Below, piece by piece: positions 45,421 through 56,500 of a DNA stretch of 64,000 bases (position 1 is the stretch's first letter; each line of letters starts with the position of its first letter). The notes under the pieces are model-generated. The model worked only from the letters and a program-made list of their open reading frames with translations. It ran no database searches and was not told the origin of the DNA. The DNA comes from Tipula vernalis (taxonomy: Eukaryota > Arthropoda > Insecta > Diptera > Tipulidae), in NCBI GenBank assembly GCA_958295665.1, contig OY282560.1, positions 265,346,641 through 265,410,640 of the forward strand. The letters are read 5' to 3'. A program made the translations under genes and the position numbers.

Positions 45421-45837
45421 TCACAAATGTCGCTGCCATCCCAAACAACACAATTACTCAAATGGAGGTTTTAAGATATTTTGTAATTAGGAGATTTTAT
45501 AATTTTGTGATTTTGTAATTAGGAGATTTTGTAATTCGAAGATTTTAAAGAAAATAGGAGATTTTGTAACTGAGATTATGAAATGAGGGTTTACGTACCG
45601 CTCCCCATTAACACCACTAACAACATCAGCACCACCATTGTTCAGCAACACAACAACAATATCAGCAACACATCATTTTTGTACATACATTTTCCACCAC
45701 CATATGACATATAATTTTTTTTTTTGCCGGGTTCTTTTTCATTTATAGATCAATAAATATCATTTTTATTTCGTTTCATTAAACAGACTCTTCCCGACCA
45801 AAAACCCCATACGGACTGACATGACAGAGGACCGAAA

Positions 45838-45904
45838 CTGGCCTCAAGACACGACGTCAGATTACAGAACATCCTTCTGGTCTGGCGCGTGTTTTGAGGC
45901 CAGG
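45838..45904. repeat. Inverted repeat
   Basis: TGGCCTCAAGACACG and its inverted near-copy CGTGTTTTGAGGCCA (one mismatch) lie about 35 bases apart. Function unknown. Confidence 0.5.
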
Positions 45905-45950
45905 CGAAAAATTTGGACAAGTAAATGCCAGGCAAACACTGGCAAGTCCG

Positions 45951-46343
45951 GGGGGTCTATTATGAAATTTTCAACATCGCAAATTTTCGACGTTGTCGAC
46001 CAACTCGACCAGGTCGAAAATAGCTATTATGAATTATTCGACAATATCGAAAAAAAAAATAAATTAATATTAATTTATTAATTAGGCGGAAAATAAAAAT
46101 TAAAATATATGTTACGAACTGAATAACTGAAATTTTTTTATCTCACGATTTATTATTGAACACGCGTATGCATTCGTCACCTCAAGAGCAATCGCATATT
46201 GTTCGACTTTGTCGAAAACAAAGTTTCATAATAGGAAAATTTTCGATATGATCGCAAAAAAAGCGTGTCGAATAATTTCATAATAGCTAATTTTCGACGT
46301 TGTCGAAAAAAAAGCGCGCGTCGAAAATTTCATAATAGCCCCC
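45951..46343. mobile_element. 393-base MITE with GGGGG ends
   Basis: Inverted ends GGGGGTCTATTATGAAATTTTC (left, written with its extra T) and GGGGGCTATTATGAAATTTTC (right, complement) bound an A+T-rich core. The core has repeated TTCGACnnTGTCGA palindromes and TTCATAATAG motifs in both orientations. Non-coding. Superfamily unassigned. Confidence 0.7.
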
Positions 46344-46704
46344 GGGTTTTAGCACCACACACTGACGCACTCAAACACAAGCAGCACTCAGTGGGGACAG
46401 TGTTGAGGTCCACATCGGGTCTATGGTCGAAGCCCCTGCTCCCAACTACCTGGTGTGCCCCTCGTCACTGTCCTACACTGCTGCCCACACTTGCACACAC
46501 ACGCAAGCATCACACACACATGCACAAACATCCCACAGACATAAATCATCACGGGGAACGCATACATCTACGCTTCGTCAAACATACGAGCATACACGCA
46601 CACTAAACATCCCATACACAAACAAAACATCACATTCACACACGAAACACACTTTGACAAGCATACATCACAAACAGAGGGGAAATTCACTCGTGGGGGA
46701 GTCC
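46344..46704. other. CA-rich low-complexity stretch
   Basis: Imperfect CACA-type repeats (46480-46670) are open in two frames. Upstream bases (46380-46470) are more G+C-rich and unassigned. A purine tract precedes the LTR at 46705. Confidence 0.45.
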
Positions 46705-47016
46705 TGTGGCGGTCAACGCATGTGTACATGCGTTCGCCGTCACACAAAAACAACGCGTCCTTTCGACACCAACCGCGCGATACAAAAAAAACAACAAAAC
46801 GAAACTGTCTCTTCCATGTGAAGAGACAAGACGAAAGTATAAAAAATAGAAAAACAGTCTCGCCTCGGATATCAACGCGACAACACGTCGCTCTTTGTGT
46901 TGGCCGCCAACCACATTTTTGGCGTAATAAATAAAAATGGTGGTGATAAATATAAAAAATTATAAATTATAATAAATGATTTAAATAAATTAAATTAATG
47001 GTGTCATTGAATTATT
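46705..47016 (+). repeat. 3' LTR copy of the 42.6 kb family
   Basis: The first 190 bases match 42574 onward almost exactly, including both hairpins. The later part diverges (an extra block near 46870-46925). The 3' boundary is approximate. Confidence 0.7.
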
Positions 47017-47023
47017 GTAATCA

Positions 47024-47291
47024 CTATCGACGCCTTCGATAAATATAATCATTACAAGAACAACATTCGAGCTGAAATTGAGGCCTTTTATTGGAAAGTT
47101 CGATAATTTTGATATTCGGATGCAGGCCTGTAGCAGGAGCCATAGTGATCACATGAACGATGTTGTATTTCATCCATGACAAAAAATATTTTAAATTTCC
47201 AAACCATTTTCGATGGAACACTCTTTATATTGTTATTTAGGTCATCAAATGTTTGTGGGTCGTTGGCATATCTAAGGGTGTTAGATCGCAA
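47024..47291 (-). pseudogene. Possible Tc1/mariner transposase C-terminal scrap
   Basis: Minus-strand frame with LRYANDPQTFDDLNNNI, resembling the VYANKPQTIDDLKNNI block that follows the last catalytic Asp in a mariner-related group, then an Arg/Cys-rich end (RSCDHYGSCYRP). Too short to be sure. Confidence 0.4.
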
Positions 47292-47354
47292 AATTTATTC
47301 GAGCCGGAAATGGTTTATAATTAATATTAAATTAATTGAATTAACATTTAACTT

Positions 47355-47645
47355 TCAGGTTTTAATCAATTCTGCCGCCTCACCCTCTAGCTGATCCTTT
47401 AAATATTGAAATTTCTGGACTTTGCTAAATTTCAATTTGCTATGTACCGAAACCATAAATGCATCTTTAAAACTTGGAACGTCTTCATAGTTTCCCGAAA
47501 AACATAGTAAACGTAACGTTGCCAATCGTATTGAAACGGGAGATTCCTCTGTTGTATTTTGAATGGTTTGTTTCATCGAACTAGTGAAAGATGATGATAA
47601 CTTTGTCAACAACTCACTTCGTTCGCGTAAAAGATTCGACATCAT
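47355..47645 (-). pseudogene. BEL/Pao gag fragment (DUF1759), element 3
   Basis: A minus-strand frame of 96 codons with the gag signature SIRLATLRLLCFSGNYEDVPSF, KDAFMVSVHSKLKFSKVQKF and YLKDQLEGEAAELI. In BEL gag this is the first half of the DUF1759 domain. It ends at the family's LEGEAAxLI block, where unrelated sequence takes over. The upstream (higher-coordinate) side carries tandem repeats that may belong to this element's leader or LTR. Confidence 0.75.
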
Positions 47646-47806
47646 TCGTCTAACTCGTATTTTGCTAACTTTCCTTCTTCATGAGATTCTGTAACCGAGT
47701 AGCGTTTTCGCCCCGCTGCGTCTTTTCGGTAATTCTATCTGCAACCATTAGTAAACGGATTAAGCTACCTTTCGCTAATCCCTGCTTAGCAGGAAGAGAA
47801 TACCCC

Positions 47807-47935
47807 TTTTACGCTTGGAGTGCAACACAACGAAACCAAGAATGGCCCTTATACGCTTGGGATGCAACACAGCGAAATCAGGAATGCTCAGTAGGCTTGA
47901 ATGTAACAAAACGAAATCAAGAATGCCCTTAGACA
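47807..47935. repeat. Tandem repeat, three 42-base units
   Basis: Three diverged units around ACGCTTGGAGTGCAACACAA and CGAAATCAAGAATGCCC. Each is a multiple of three, so a frame stays open across them (repeating ATQRNQE). Confidence 0.75.
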
Positions 47936-48009
47936 TAAAATTGGTTAACTAGCAACTTCGATTAAAATTTAATAATAATAAAGCGCGATAGTTGCTACAC
48001 TATGCTAAT

Positions 48010-48165
48010 ATTGCTGATTGACACTTCGTCGTTGGAATTCAACGACCAAGAATCAACCTGGAGTTCAAACTCTTCGTAACGCTCACACAGTCACCCACAA
48101 GTTGGAGTTCAACCTCCGATAGTCCACCCGGAGTTTAAACTCGGTTCAGTATGTATTAACTATTC
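48010..48165. repeat. GGAGTTCAAACTC-type short repeats
   Basis: Four copies of a palindrome-like motif (TTGGAATTCAACGA, CTGGAGTTCAAACTC, TTGGAGTTCAACCTC, CCGGAGTTTAAACTC) at 25-40-base spacing. Confidence 0.6.
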
Positions 48166-48339
48166 ATTCCTCACTGAATTGATAACTTGATGATTGTGCT
48201 TGATTGATATCTTTGATGATACGTGCTTCTAATAATAATACTCTCTCACTAGAGTTTATTCCCTCACTGTAGTTTTATATTTTTCGACTACTCACTCGAT
48301 CTGCAAGTCTTCTACTACAGGAACGCAATCCAACTGAGG

Positions 48340-48590
48340 TCGTGCAGTACGGCGCACCCAATTCAAACAAATCACTTTTGTTTTACTGAAATTTGACGTA
48401 AATTGTGTTGCATGGCACACCCAATTTGTCAAAATCATTTGCATTGATTCAATTCGAGGTTATTTGTGCTGTACGGCACACCCAATTTGACAAGATCACT
48501 TGCCTTGATACAATTCCACGTAATTGTGCTGTACGGCACGGGTTGAATGCTGGAATTCAACGTAAATTGTGCAGTACAACACAACTCAAT
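48340..48590. repeat. Tandem repeat, about 60-65-base units
   Basis: Four to five units sharing TTGTGCTGTACGGCACACCC, AATTTGACAA and ATTCRACGTAA, each with a small hairpin (GTGCTGTACGGCAC). Probably part of a long LTR or leader of BEL element 3. Confidence 0.7.
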
Positions 48591-49084
48591 TAAATTAATC
48601 TCACTTGATGGAGTTTGATTTTACGAGCCTATTCCTTTCCTGACTGTACACGACTTATTTTATTATTTACGCCTTCTCGAAACTTCCTTTTAAAAATGGC
48701 GTTCGTCGTTCGATTATCGCGATGTGTCACTGACCGCTAGTTTTTTATAATCCAATTGCACTAATCCGCCTCGAATTACCATAAACTATGTGCGTACACA
48801 ATCAACGCCTTATGAGATAGCACAATTTGGTAATTGAACTAATTTAGAGGACTGTAATTAAATTTTTTGGTTCTTTATTTAATTTTAATTTTTTTTTTTA
48901 CAGTGTTCGTTTTCAATACTTCATTACAATTTTTCCCGTCCAGCAACCTTTAAGGTCGCTGCACGAGTATGGATATAAATCCGAATAATCTGAATCCTAA
49001 CGAAGTTAGTAACTTTTTTGACGTTTTGCTCAATAAATTCCCGTACATTCGTCTATTTTACTTGTCAATTCACTTCTCTTTTTT

Positions 49085-49640
49085 TTAAATTTCAATTTGT
49101 GCTTGGCTATACACCAAAGCGGTGATTTTTAGGGCGCTTGGTAATGAGGCGATAGCCTCGGCACAGAAGAGGTGGACTAACACCATAACATGCAATGTAG
49201 CGCGGCAAGTCTGGCCGAAACTGGACTTGGAGCGCTCCAAGACGCTACTATCCCTACGCAGACCTGACTTAGGTATAGTCGTAGGGGTACTCACAGGACA
49301 CTGCCTCATTGGGGAGCATGCGAGGAGGCTTGGGTCAATAACAAATGACTTCTGTAGAAGCTGCATGGATGAGGAGGAGGAAGAGACTCTGAGCCACTTC
49401 CTCTGCTCATGCCCGGTGCTAGCTTACAGGAGGCACAAATATCTGGGCAAGTATAGTTTGGACGGCCTTATGGATCTCAAGAACTGCAATGTGCGAGATA
49501 TCTTACGCTACATAAGTAGCTCAAATTGGTTCCAGTGAAGGTGGAAGAGGAGTAGGATCCCTCGATATCACAACGGACCGTCATCGGTCTAAGTGTGCGT
49601 TTTGGCAGCCGCTCTAACCTAACCTAACCATACACAAAAT
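49085..49640 (+). pseudogene. Non-LTR retrotransposon 3' fragment
   Basis: The frame 49122-49538 carries the C-terminal end of an RNase H-bearing LINE pol: LGIVVGVLTGHCLIGEHARRL, then the zinc-finger-like CRSCMDEEEEETLSHFLCSCP and ILRYISSSNWF. The 3' end is TAACCTAACCTAACC (49615-49629), a common tail of dipteran LINEs. It lies between the outer Harbinger end and the inner Harbinger and breaks off abruptly at about 49085. Confidence 0.75.
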
Positions 49641-50207
49641 TTATTTTTTTATGATATTTGTGGTTTTTGAAGTTTATGATTAAAATAAATAGTTTAATCT
49701 CTTTGTATCATTTATTAATCAATTAAATTTTTGCCAATGTTCGTGTTTTCTCTTTCTTTGTGTTAAATTAAACTAAATTTGTTATTGTTTTTTGACGTGG
49801 TAAACTAAATTAAATTTCAGTCTTGCTAATTTTGATGCCGTAAATTAAACTAATTTTTTTCTTGTTTTTGACGCAGTATTTTATTTGATTTTTTATTCTC
49901 TTTTAAACTTATGTCGTTTTCTATTGACCAATAAACATCAATACATTTTTGATGTACGTCAAAAACATTGATTTTCCAATTTCTATTGACCAAAAATCAT
50001 TGACATATTTTTGATGTACATCGATTTTCTGAAATTGATATTTTTTGATAAATTTACCCCTACTTTACCTCCAAATACTAACACCAACAAATGATAAATG
50101 TCAAAAAGACATTTCTAGCTCATTCGATAATTTATTTTCCATTTTTGCGCATATTAGAGTTTTTGTGTGTTTATATTAATAAAAATGAAGTTTTAGTATT
50201 TAATAAT

Positions 50208-51554
50208 ATGGATATAGTGCTAAGTGAATGTTTATCATCGTCATCATCATCGTCGTCATCATCGTCATCATCTTCAAATATAAGTTTGCTTGATTCATCT
50301 TCAGGAGATGAATTTTTAGAAATTCAAGCAAATTCAAGCATATTTAAAAGGGCACAGAAGACCCGATTTAAAAATTTTATTAAAGACATTGTTAATAAAT
50401 ATTCCGAAGAAGAAGTAAGTTGAAACAACAATGTTGATATATTTTTGTGTGTCAAATAATTATTTAATGTTATATATTTACAGTTTCGTCGTAACTTCCG
50501 AGTATCAAGGGAGACAGCCAATGCCTTAATTTAAAAGTACCAAGATTCGGCGTACTACAAGATAAAAACGAATGGCGGAAGAAAAGCAATAACTGCAGAA
50601 TCTCAGTGTTTAGCTTTTCTGTGGTAATAAATAAATTCCCTAGAATATATTTTTAGAATAATAATAACCTAACTTGAAGGTTTGCAGGAAACAAAGAGAC
50701 GTACAGAGAAGTCTCCAATTTATTTAATATAACGCTGTCCGCAGCTCATAGGCATATGACATTTTTTTTAGAATTTTTATTTGAAATATCAACAGAATTT
50801 ATCAAATTTCCTGATACGGAGTCGGAAAAAATCGAGAAATCCAGAGCATTTGAACAGGTATAACAATAGAATATTTTATTTGCTTGGAAATATAATTTAT
50901 GTCGTATAATTTCAGATCGCAGGTTTTCCAAACGTGATAGGTTGCATAGACGGATGCTACATATATATTCGGAAGCCTGTACATAAAGTTAGGTCAACAT
51001 ACATCAATCGGCATGGGCTTATATCAATCACACTTCAAGCAATTTGTGATGTCGATAAAAAATTCCTCGACGTTTTCATCGGATCACCGAGTAAGATTCA
51101 CGACGCCAGAATATATAGCATGTCTTTTATTTCTGAAAAACTCCCAACCGTGTGTGGCGAGCATTTTCATATTTTGGGCGATGCTGCGTACCCGTTAAGG
51201 GAGTACTTGCTAACTCCATATAAGGATTTTGCAAACTTAACGGAGGCAAAGAAAGTGTACAACAAAAAACATTGCCAAACCAGAGTTAAAATCGAAAATA
51301 GCTTTGGTCTATTAAAACAACGGTTTCGCCAGCTCATGAGGCTAGATTTTTTTGCAGTCAAACGGATGAGTAAATTTGTGCTCGGGTGTTGTGTTCTACA
51401 CAATTTATGCCTCGAAAATGGCGATTTGTGGCAAGATGAAGATCAGCAACGGGATGAGCAAACGTTGTTGACTGAAAGCACCGCTACTACAGACACCTCG
51501 ACCAGCGCTCAACAACCACGCCAATCCACAGAAAATATATCTATTGCTGTTTGA
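50208..51554 (+). pseudogene. Harbinger 1 DDE transposase (one nonsense codon)
   Basis: A four-exon gene. Exon 1: ATG at 50208, a Ser run encoded by TCATCG repeats, an acidic SSGDEFLEI, ending GAAGAA/GTAAGT (50414). Exon 2 from 50484 (FRRNFRVSRETANAL) has TAA at 50532-50534, the only in-frame stop seen. Exon 3 follows an alternative AAG acceptor (FAGNKETYREVSNLFNITLS). The last exon from about 50916 is long and open. Catalytic residues: Asp in CIDGCYIYI (50949-50951), Asp in ILGDAAYPL (51180-51182), Glu in KIENSFGLLKQRF (51294-51296). It is followed by CVLHNLC and a Gln/Thr-rich tail. The protein excises and inserts the element with its Myb-like partner. Confidence 0.8.
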
Positions 51555-51798
51555 AAGCATTTGGGAGAAACTAAGCGGAATTTCATCGCGGACAGTTTTT
51601 AAATTTAAAACTTTTTTTAATAAATAAACAAAATATGTATGAAATTATATCTTTAATAAAAAAAAATTATATATAGCTAGTTGTAAAAATTCAAAACATC
51701 ACATAAATTTAAAAAAAATCAATATATCAGTAAAATTAAAAAAAAATGAATACATTAATAACAATTAAAAAAAAATTCATTACTAAAAAACACAAAAA

Positions 51799-52496
51799 TT
51801 ATTTTTTCCTTTGTATTAGGATTATTTCGTCGAGCCTCCTCATCTTGTCTTCATGACGTGTTTGACGGTTGTCCTCTTTTATTTGGAGCCTCGCAGCCTT
51901 ATCGTTCGTTTTTTTTATATATTCCTCCAACCTTTGTTGCCTCGTCTCTTTCAACGTGAAATATTTCTCACAGATGAGCTCCTGCGAGGTTTTTTTTACA
52001 CTTCTCCGTGGCGGTATGATGTGTTCAACATAGCTTTCTTCGCTTGTGACTTGTGATGTTTGAGAAGTTGACGGCGCTGAGGTTGCTGGTAATGTTTGTG
52101 AAGTTGACGGCCCTGAGGTTGCTGGTAATGTTCTCGCAACAATGGTACTTTCGCCTTTCTTTCTGTACCTGCCCTGTGACAACACAAAATCAGGAAGAAT
52201 TGAGTCATCCATTGACACGATCCGACCTACTTCTGATTCGTATCCGCTCTCCAAATAGGTTTCTCCGCTATTTTTGTTGTTGCCTAACGAATACTTCGGT
52301 ACCTCGTCTCGACCTGCAGTGCAGTAAACTGGCATTGACATTCCGTCAAAATTTCTTCTGCGAGAAATAGCCACATTGCCTTTTTGTTGCGAAACTTTTT
52401 TAGAGGCCCGACTTTTACGAAGTTCTCCGCATAAAGGTTCAACAAACATTTCGTTTGGCCGTCGTTCCATTTGTCAGTACGTTCTAAAACAAACAA
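51799..52496 (-). pseudogene. Harbinger 1 Myb/SANT-like protein, main 3' exons
   Basis: Minus strand. After an acceptor at 52484-52485 the exon reads [20 protein letters not shown], then [19 protein letters not shown] and TALQVETRYRSI, a trihelix/Myb-like fold that binds transposon ends in this family. A frameshift near 52283 moves coding to the frame 52470-51799 (SGETYLESGYESEVGRI, a Thr/Pro/Ser repeat ATSGPSTSQTLP, and a charged coiled coil RQQRLEEYIKKTNDKAAR to RRLDEIILIQRKK). Its upstream exon (58125-58257) lies beyond the Gypsy insertion. Confidence 0.7.
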
Positions 52497-52520
52497 AATA
52501 CCACAAATTATTTAAATGCA

Positions 52521-52861
<341 letters not shown>

Positions 52862-52863
52862 AA

Positions 52864-52882
52864 ATTGGGGGCTCAACCGGGA
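52864..52882 (+). other. Primer binding site, tRNA-Pro-like
   Basis: TTGGGGGCTCAACCGGGAT starts three bases after the 5' LTR. It resembles the complement of the tRNA-Pro 3' end (TGGGGGCTCGTCCGGGAT from memory), with two differences in the middle. The true primer could be another tRNA. Confidence 0.5.
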
Positions 52883-53524
52883 TCTTTTGCCACAATCTTA
52901 GTGATACACTGCGAACTTTCTCGATGAAAATATCGGACGGTGATTCAAACAACGGTGAAGATTGATTGTACAATTGCGCGTTTACGGTGTTTATATAAAA
53001 CGGTGCAAATTGATTATACAAGAAATAACCTGGTGTTATATGGTGTTCTAATAAGATTAAGTTCATGTGGAAGTTTTCTTGATACATAGGAGCTTGCTTA
53101 ATCTATGGAAGTATATTACTTGTATTAAAAGATTTTATGTGCGATTTTAAGACAGTATTAACAAAACAAGTTTACAAGGTGAAAATTACGGAGTAAAATT
53201 TAAATTCATGTGACACAAATTACGGTGTTTTAAAGTCAAAACGATAAACGTGGCCGTGAATTTTAGGCAAATTGTGAGACTGTGCGGTTAATTGCTGTTA
53301 TATTTTTACTACCAGTTGTGATAATAAACGATTTTATTTAATTTGGTAGTGAATCAATCAAGTACAGCGAAGGTGTGAAGTCCGTTATATTGTACAGTGA
53401 ACACAAAATTATTGCAAATTACGATATTTGGGTAATCTCAGTTTTACATAAAGATAATTTGTGTGAGTACATATTGATAATTTTATCACTCAATTGGTAT
53501 AAGATATTGATTGGTACGTACAAT

Positions 53525-56500
53525 ATGGGTCGAAAGAGAAATAAAAATAAGACAAATGACAATGACGCTAGTGATTTTTGCGTTAAGATGATGAATATGA
53601 TGAAGAGGGTAATAAATAATGAAGATACTATGGGTAGGGACAGCACTCATGTACAACCACATACTACAGCTAGTACTTTACAAGCACAGAGTGATGGTTC
53701 AGATTCCAATCATACGTACGATGATAAAAAGAGGAGTTCGCGAGATGAAATGATTGAACAACTAAGGCGAGAAAATGAACACTTAAAAAACAGTGCATCG
53801 GCTTCTCAATTGAACGATGTAGAACAGCAGTTGAAATCAAAAGATGAATTGATTAGAAAATTGAGGCGTGAAAATGAATCGATGAAAAATAAAGGCAATC
53901 ATGATGCCACAGGTCCAAGAAAATCTATTGAATCAGAATCCAGTTCATCCTCTAGTGCAATCACACATACTATACCCCATCAAACCATTTCAATGTTTGG
54001 CTTCAAAGATGCTGAAGATTCACTTTGCAAATTTAGTGGTGATGACGATTACCTAATCCAGAAATTTATTATTGATGTTAGTGAAGCAGCCGAATGTTTA
54101 GGATGGTCAGATAAACAGAAACTTGTATATGCAAAGAGATTGCTATGTGGACCGGCCAAACAGAGTTTGAGGATGACCAGTCAGATAGATTCTTGGGAAA
54201 AATTAGTCAAATTTCTTGAAGATGAATTTGGAAAGGATACAAATGAAGCACTCGTGCATAAAAAACTGATGGAAAGAAGAAAAAAAAGTAACGAAAGCCT
54301 CAAGGGCTACCTTATTTCGATGCGTGAAATTGGGGCAAGTGGTAATGTGTCAGATGAGGCCATAATACAATATTGTATAGACGGAATTATTGATTATGAA
54401 CCTAACAAGGCCATTTTGTATGGTACATCAAATATGCATGATTTCAAAAAAAAGCTAGGACTGTATGAAGAGATTAAGAAGAAAGCAAGCCAGCATAATA
54501 AATCCATCAGCGGTGTCAATACTTCTAGTTCAAAACCAGGTGAAAACACTACACCACAAAAGGCAAATCGGAATCGTCGATTTGGATTAAGATGCTTCGG
54601 TTGCGGTGAAATGAATCATGCAGGAAAAGATTGTCCACGAAAATCAGACGGTCCCAAGTGTTACAAATGTAACAAGTATGGTCACATTTCGAGAAATTGC
54701 CCAGCAGTAGAAGGTGCGAAGGTGTTAGCTGTGCATGAAAATCCGAATATTGAAGAAACTGATGTGCAAGTACTTTGTAACTTTTCGACACGGAAAGACG
54801 TTGTGAAAATTGAAATCAATGGAAGTGAATTGTTTGCTCTGGTGGACAGTGGCAGTGATATTAACATAATGGCATATAACAAATATAGGTATATTGGCAC
54901 TCCTAAGCTTGATGAAAATATTTTAACTTTCATTGCTGCTGGGCCTCAGAAAATTAATACTGTTGGTCGTTTTATCGCTAACGTGCTGATTGATGGTGAA
55001 CAATATGAGACTATTTTTCATATTGTACAAGATTCGGTTTTACCTGTTGATGTCATAGTTGGTCGAGAGCTGATGAATCAAACTATAACAGTAATAACGC
55101 CCACGAGTATTACCATGAAGAAGTTCTCGCCTGAAGTCTGTCTAGTGCATAACATTGAGGTAGATCTGACGCATATTAATGATGATAATGTTAGCAACGA
55201 AGTAAAAAGAATGATTATTAATTACAATCCTAACAACAAAACTTTAAATTCTAATATCGAATTGAAACTAACCCTAAAAGACGAAAAACCCATAGCACAG
55301 AATCCCAGAAGACTATCTCCGATGGAACTTGTCATTGTCCGTAATCAAGTTAGTGAATGGTTAAATGAAGGTGTGATACAACCGAGTTCATCTGACTATG
55401 CGAGTCCGGTGGTGTTAACCAACAAAAAGGATGGATCGAAGAGGCTCTGCATAGACTATCGGAGATTAAATGAAGTTGTTGTGAAAGACAGATTTCCGCT
55501 ACCTCTGATTGAAGATGAGATCATTAAAATCCAGGGTGCCAAATATTTCACAACGCTTGACTTGCGTAACGGATTCTTTCATGTGCCTATTGCGAAAGAT
55601 TCACAAAAGTATACTGCCTTTGTAACCCCCTTCGGACTTTATGAATTTTTGCGAGCTCCGTTTGGGTTATGCAATAGCCCAGCTGTCTTCATGCGATTTA
55701 TAGTCAATATTTTTCGGGATCTGTGCACTAAGGGAGTAGTGTGTGTTTATTTAGACGATCTAATTGTACCTGCTAAGACTATTGAAGAGGCGTTGGAGAA
55801 GCTAAACTCAGTTTTGAGAGTATCAGAGCAGAATGGCCTGCACATAAAATGGAGTAAATGTCAATTTCTCCGACTATCAGTGGAATACCTCGGTTATCAA
55901 GTAGCTGGTGGCACTATTAAACCCTCAGAGGCAAAGACGCAGGCGATTCGAAAATTCAGTGTTCCAAAAAATTTAAAAAAACTACAAAGTTTTCTGGGAC
56001 TTACAGGCTATTTCCGTAAATTTGTGGAAGGCTATGCCATGATAGTAAGGCCATTAACAAATTTGCTATCGAAAGATGTCGAATTTCACTTTGGTCCAGA
56101 ACAGGCGACATCATTTGAGAAAATCAAAGGATTATTAGTCAATCATCCCGTTTTGAAGATTTATTGTATGGAAGCGGAAACAGAACTCCATACAGATGCT
56201 TGTAAGTTTGGCCTCGGTGCTATACTGCTTCAAAAATCGGTTGATGATCAGCAATTCCATCCAGTATATTACTTCTCGAAAAAAACAACATCTTGTCAAG
56301 AACGATATTGTAGTTACGAGTTGGAAGTCTTGGCGATTGTCACAGCATTAAAAAAATTCAGAGTGTATTTGCTGGGTCTAAATTTTAAGATCGTCACGGA
56401 TTGTGCAGCGTTCAAAGGAACAATGGAGCGCAGAGAATTGACGTCTCGAATTGCCGGGTGGGCAATGCATCTCCAGGAATTTGATTATGTGTTGGAGCAT

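Larger units (their letters stand above)
43663..45599. mobile_element. Foldback-like element with inverted tandem-repeat ends
   Basis: The left end (43663-43815) is a run of short repeats related to TTACAAAATCTCCTAA. The right end (45480-45599) holds the same repeats inverted (TTTTGTAATTAGGAGA). The outermost bases also match inverted (GGTACGAAATTTCCCATTAC on the left against a related block ending CGTACC on the right). CAN-rich sequence lies outside on both sides, and a GT microsatellite with a LINE lies inside. Repeated inverted ends are the mark of Foldback (FB)-type elements; no FB coding region is present. Confidence 0.6.
42574..47016 (+). mobile_element. LTR element pair without pol genes (CsRn1-like primer site)
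   Basis: Two direct LTR copies (42574-42950 and 46705-47016) bracket about 3.75 kb. The first is followed by a tRNA-Trp-like primer site. The second is preceded by a purine tract GTGGGGGAG, so they fit as 5' and 3' LTR of one insertion. The interior has no reverse transcriptase or integrase of its own: only CAN-type low complexity, a foldback-like element with a LINE inside, and a MITE. Either the coding region was deleted or this was a non-coding (LARD-like) element. Weak match of bases after 47016 to a primer site leaves alternative histories open. Confidence 0.5.

Noticed and set aside
47807..48590. CRISPR-like array
   Set aside because: Units are diverged contiguous tandem repeats without unique spacers, in a eukaryotic transposon setting.
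49608..49635. CCTAACCTAACC, resembling insect telomere repeat
   Set aside because: Only two to three units, placed exactly at the 3' end of a LINE fragment where such tails are common; no array.
53375..53524. Upstream 50 codons as part of Gag
   Set aside because: The open frame there starts with GTG; the first ATG is 53525, with an acceptable context (AATATGG), and the upstream residues look unlike Gag.
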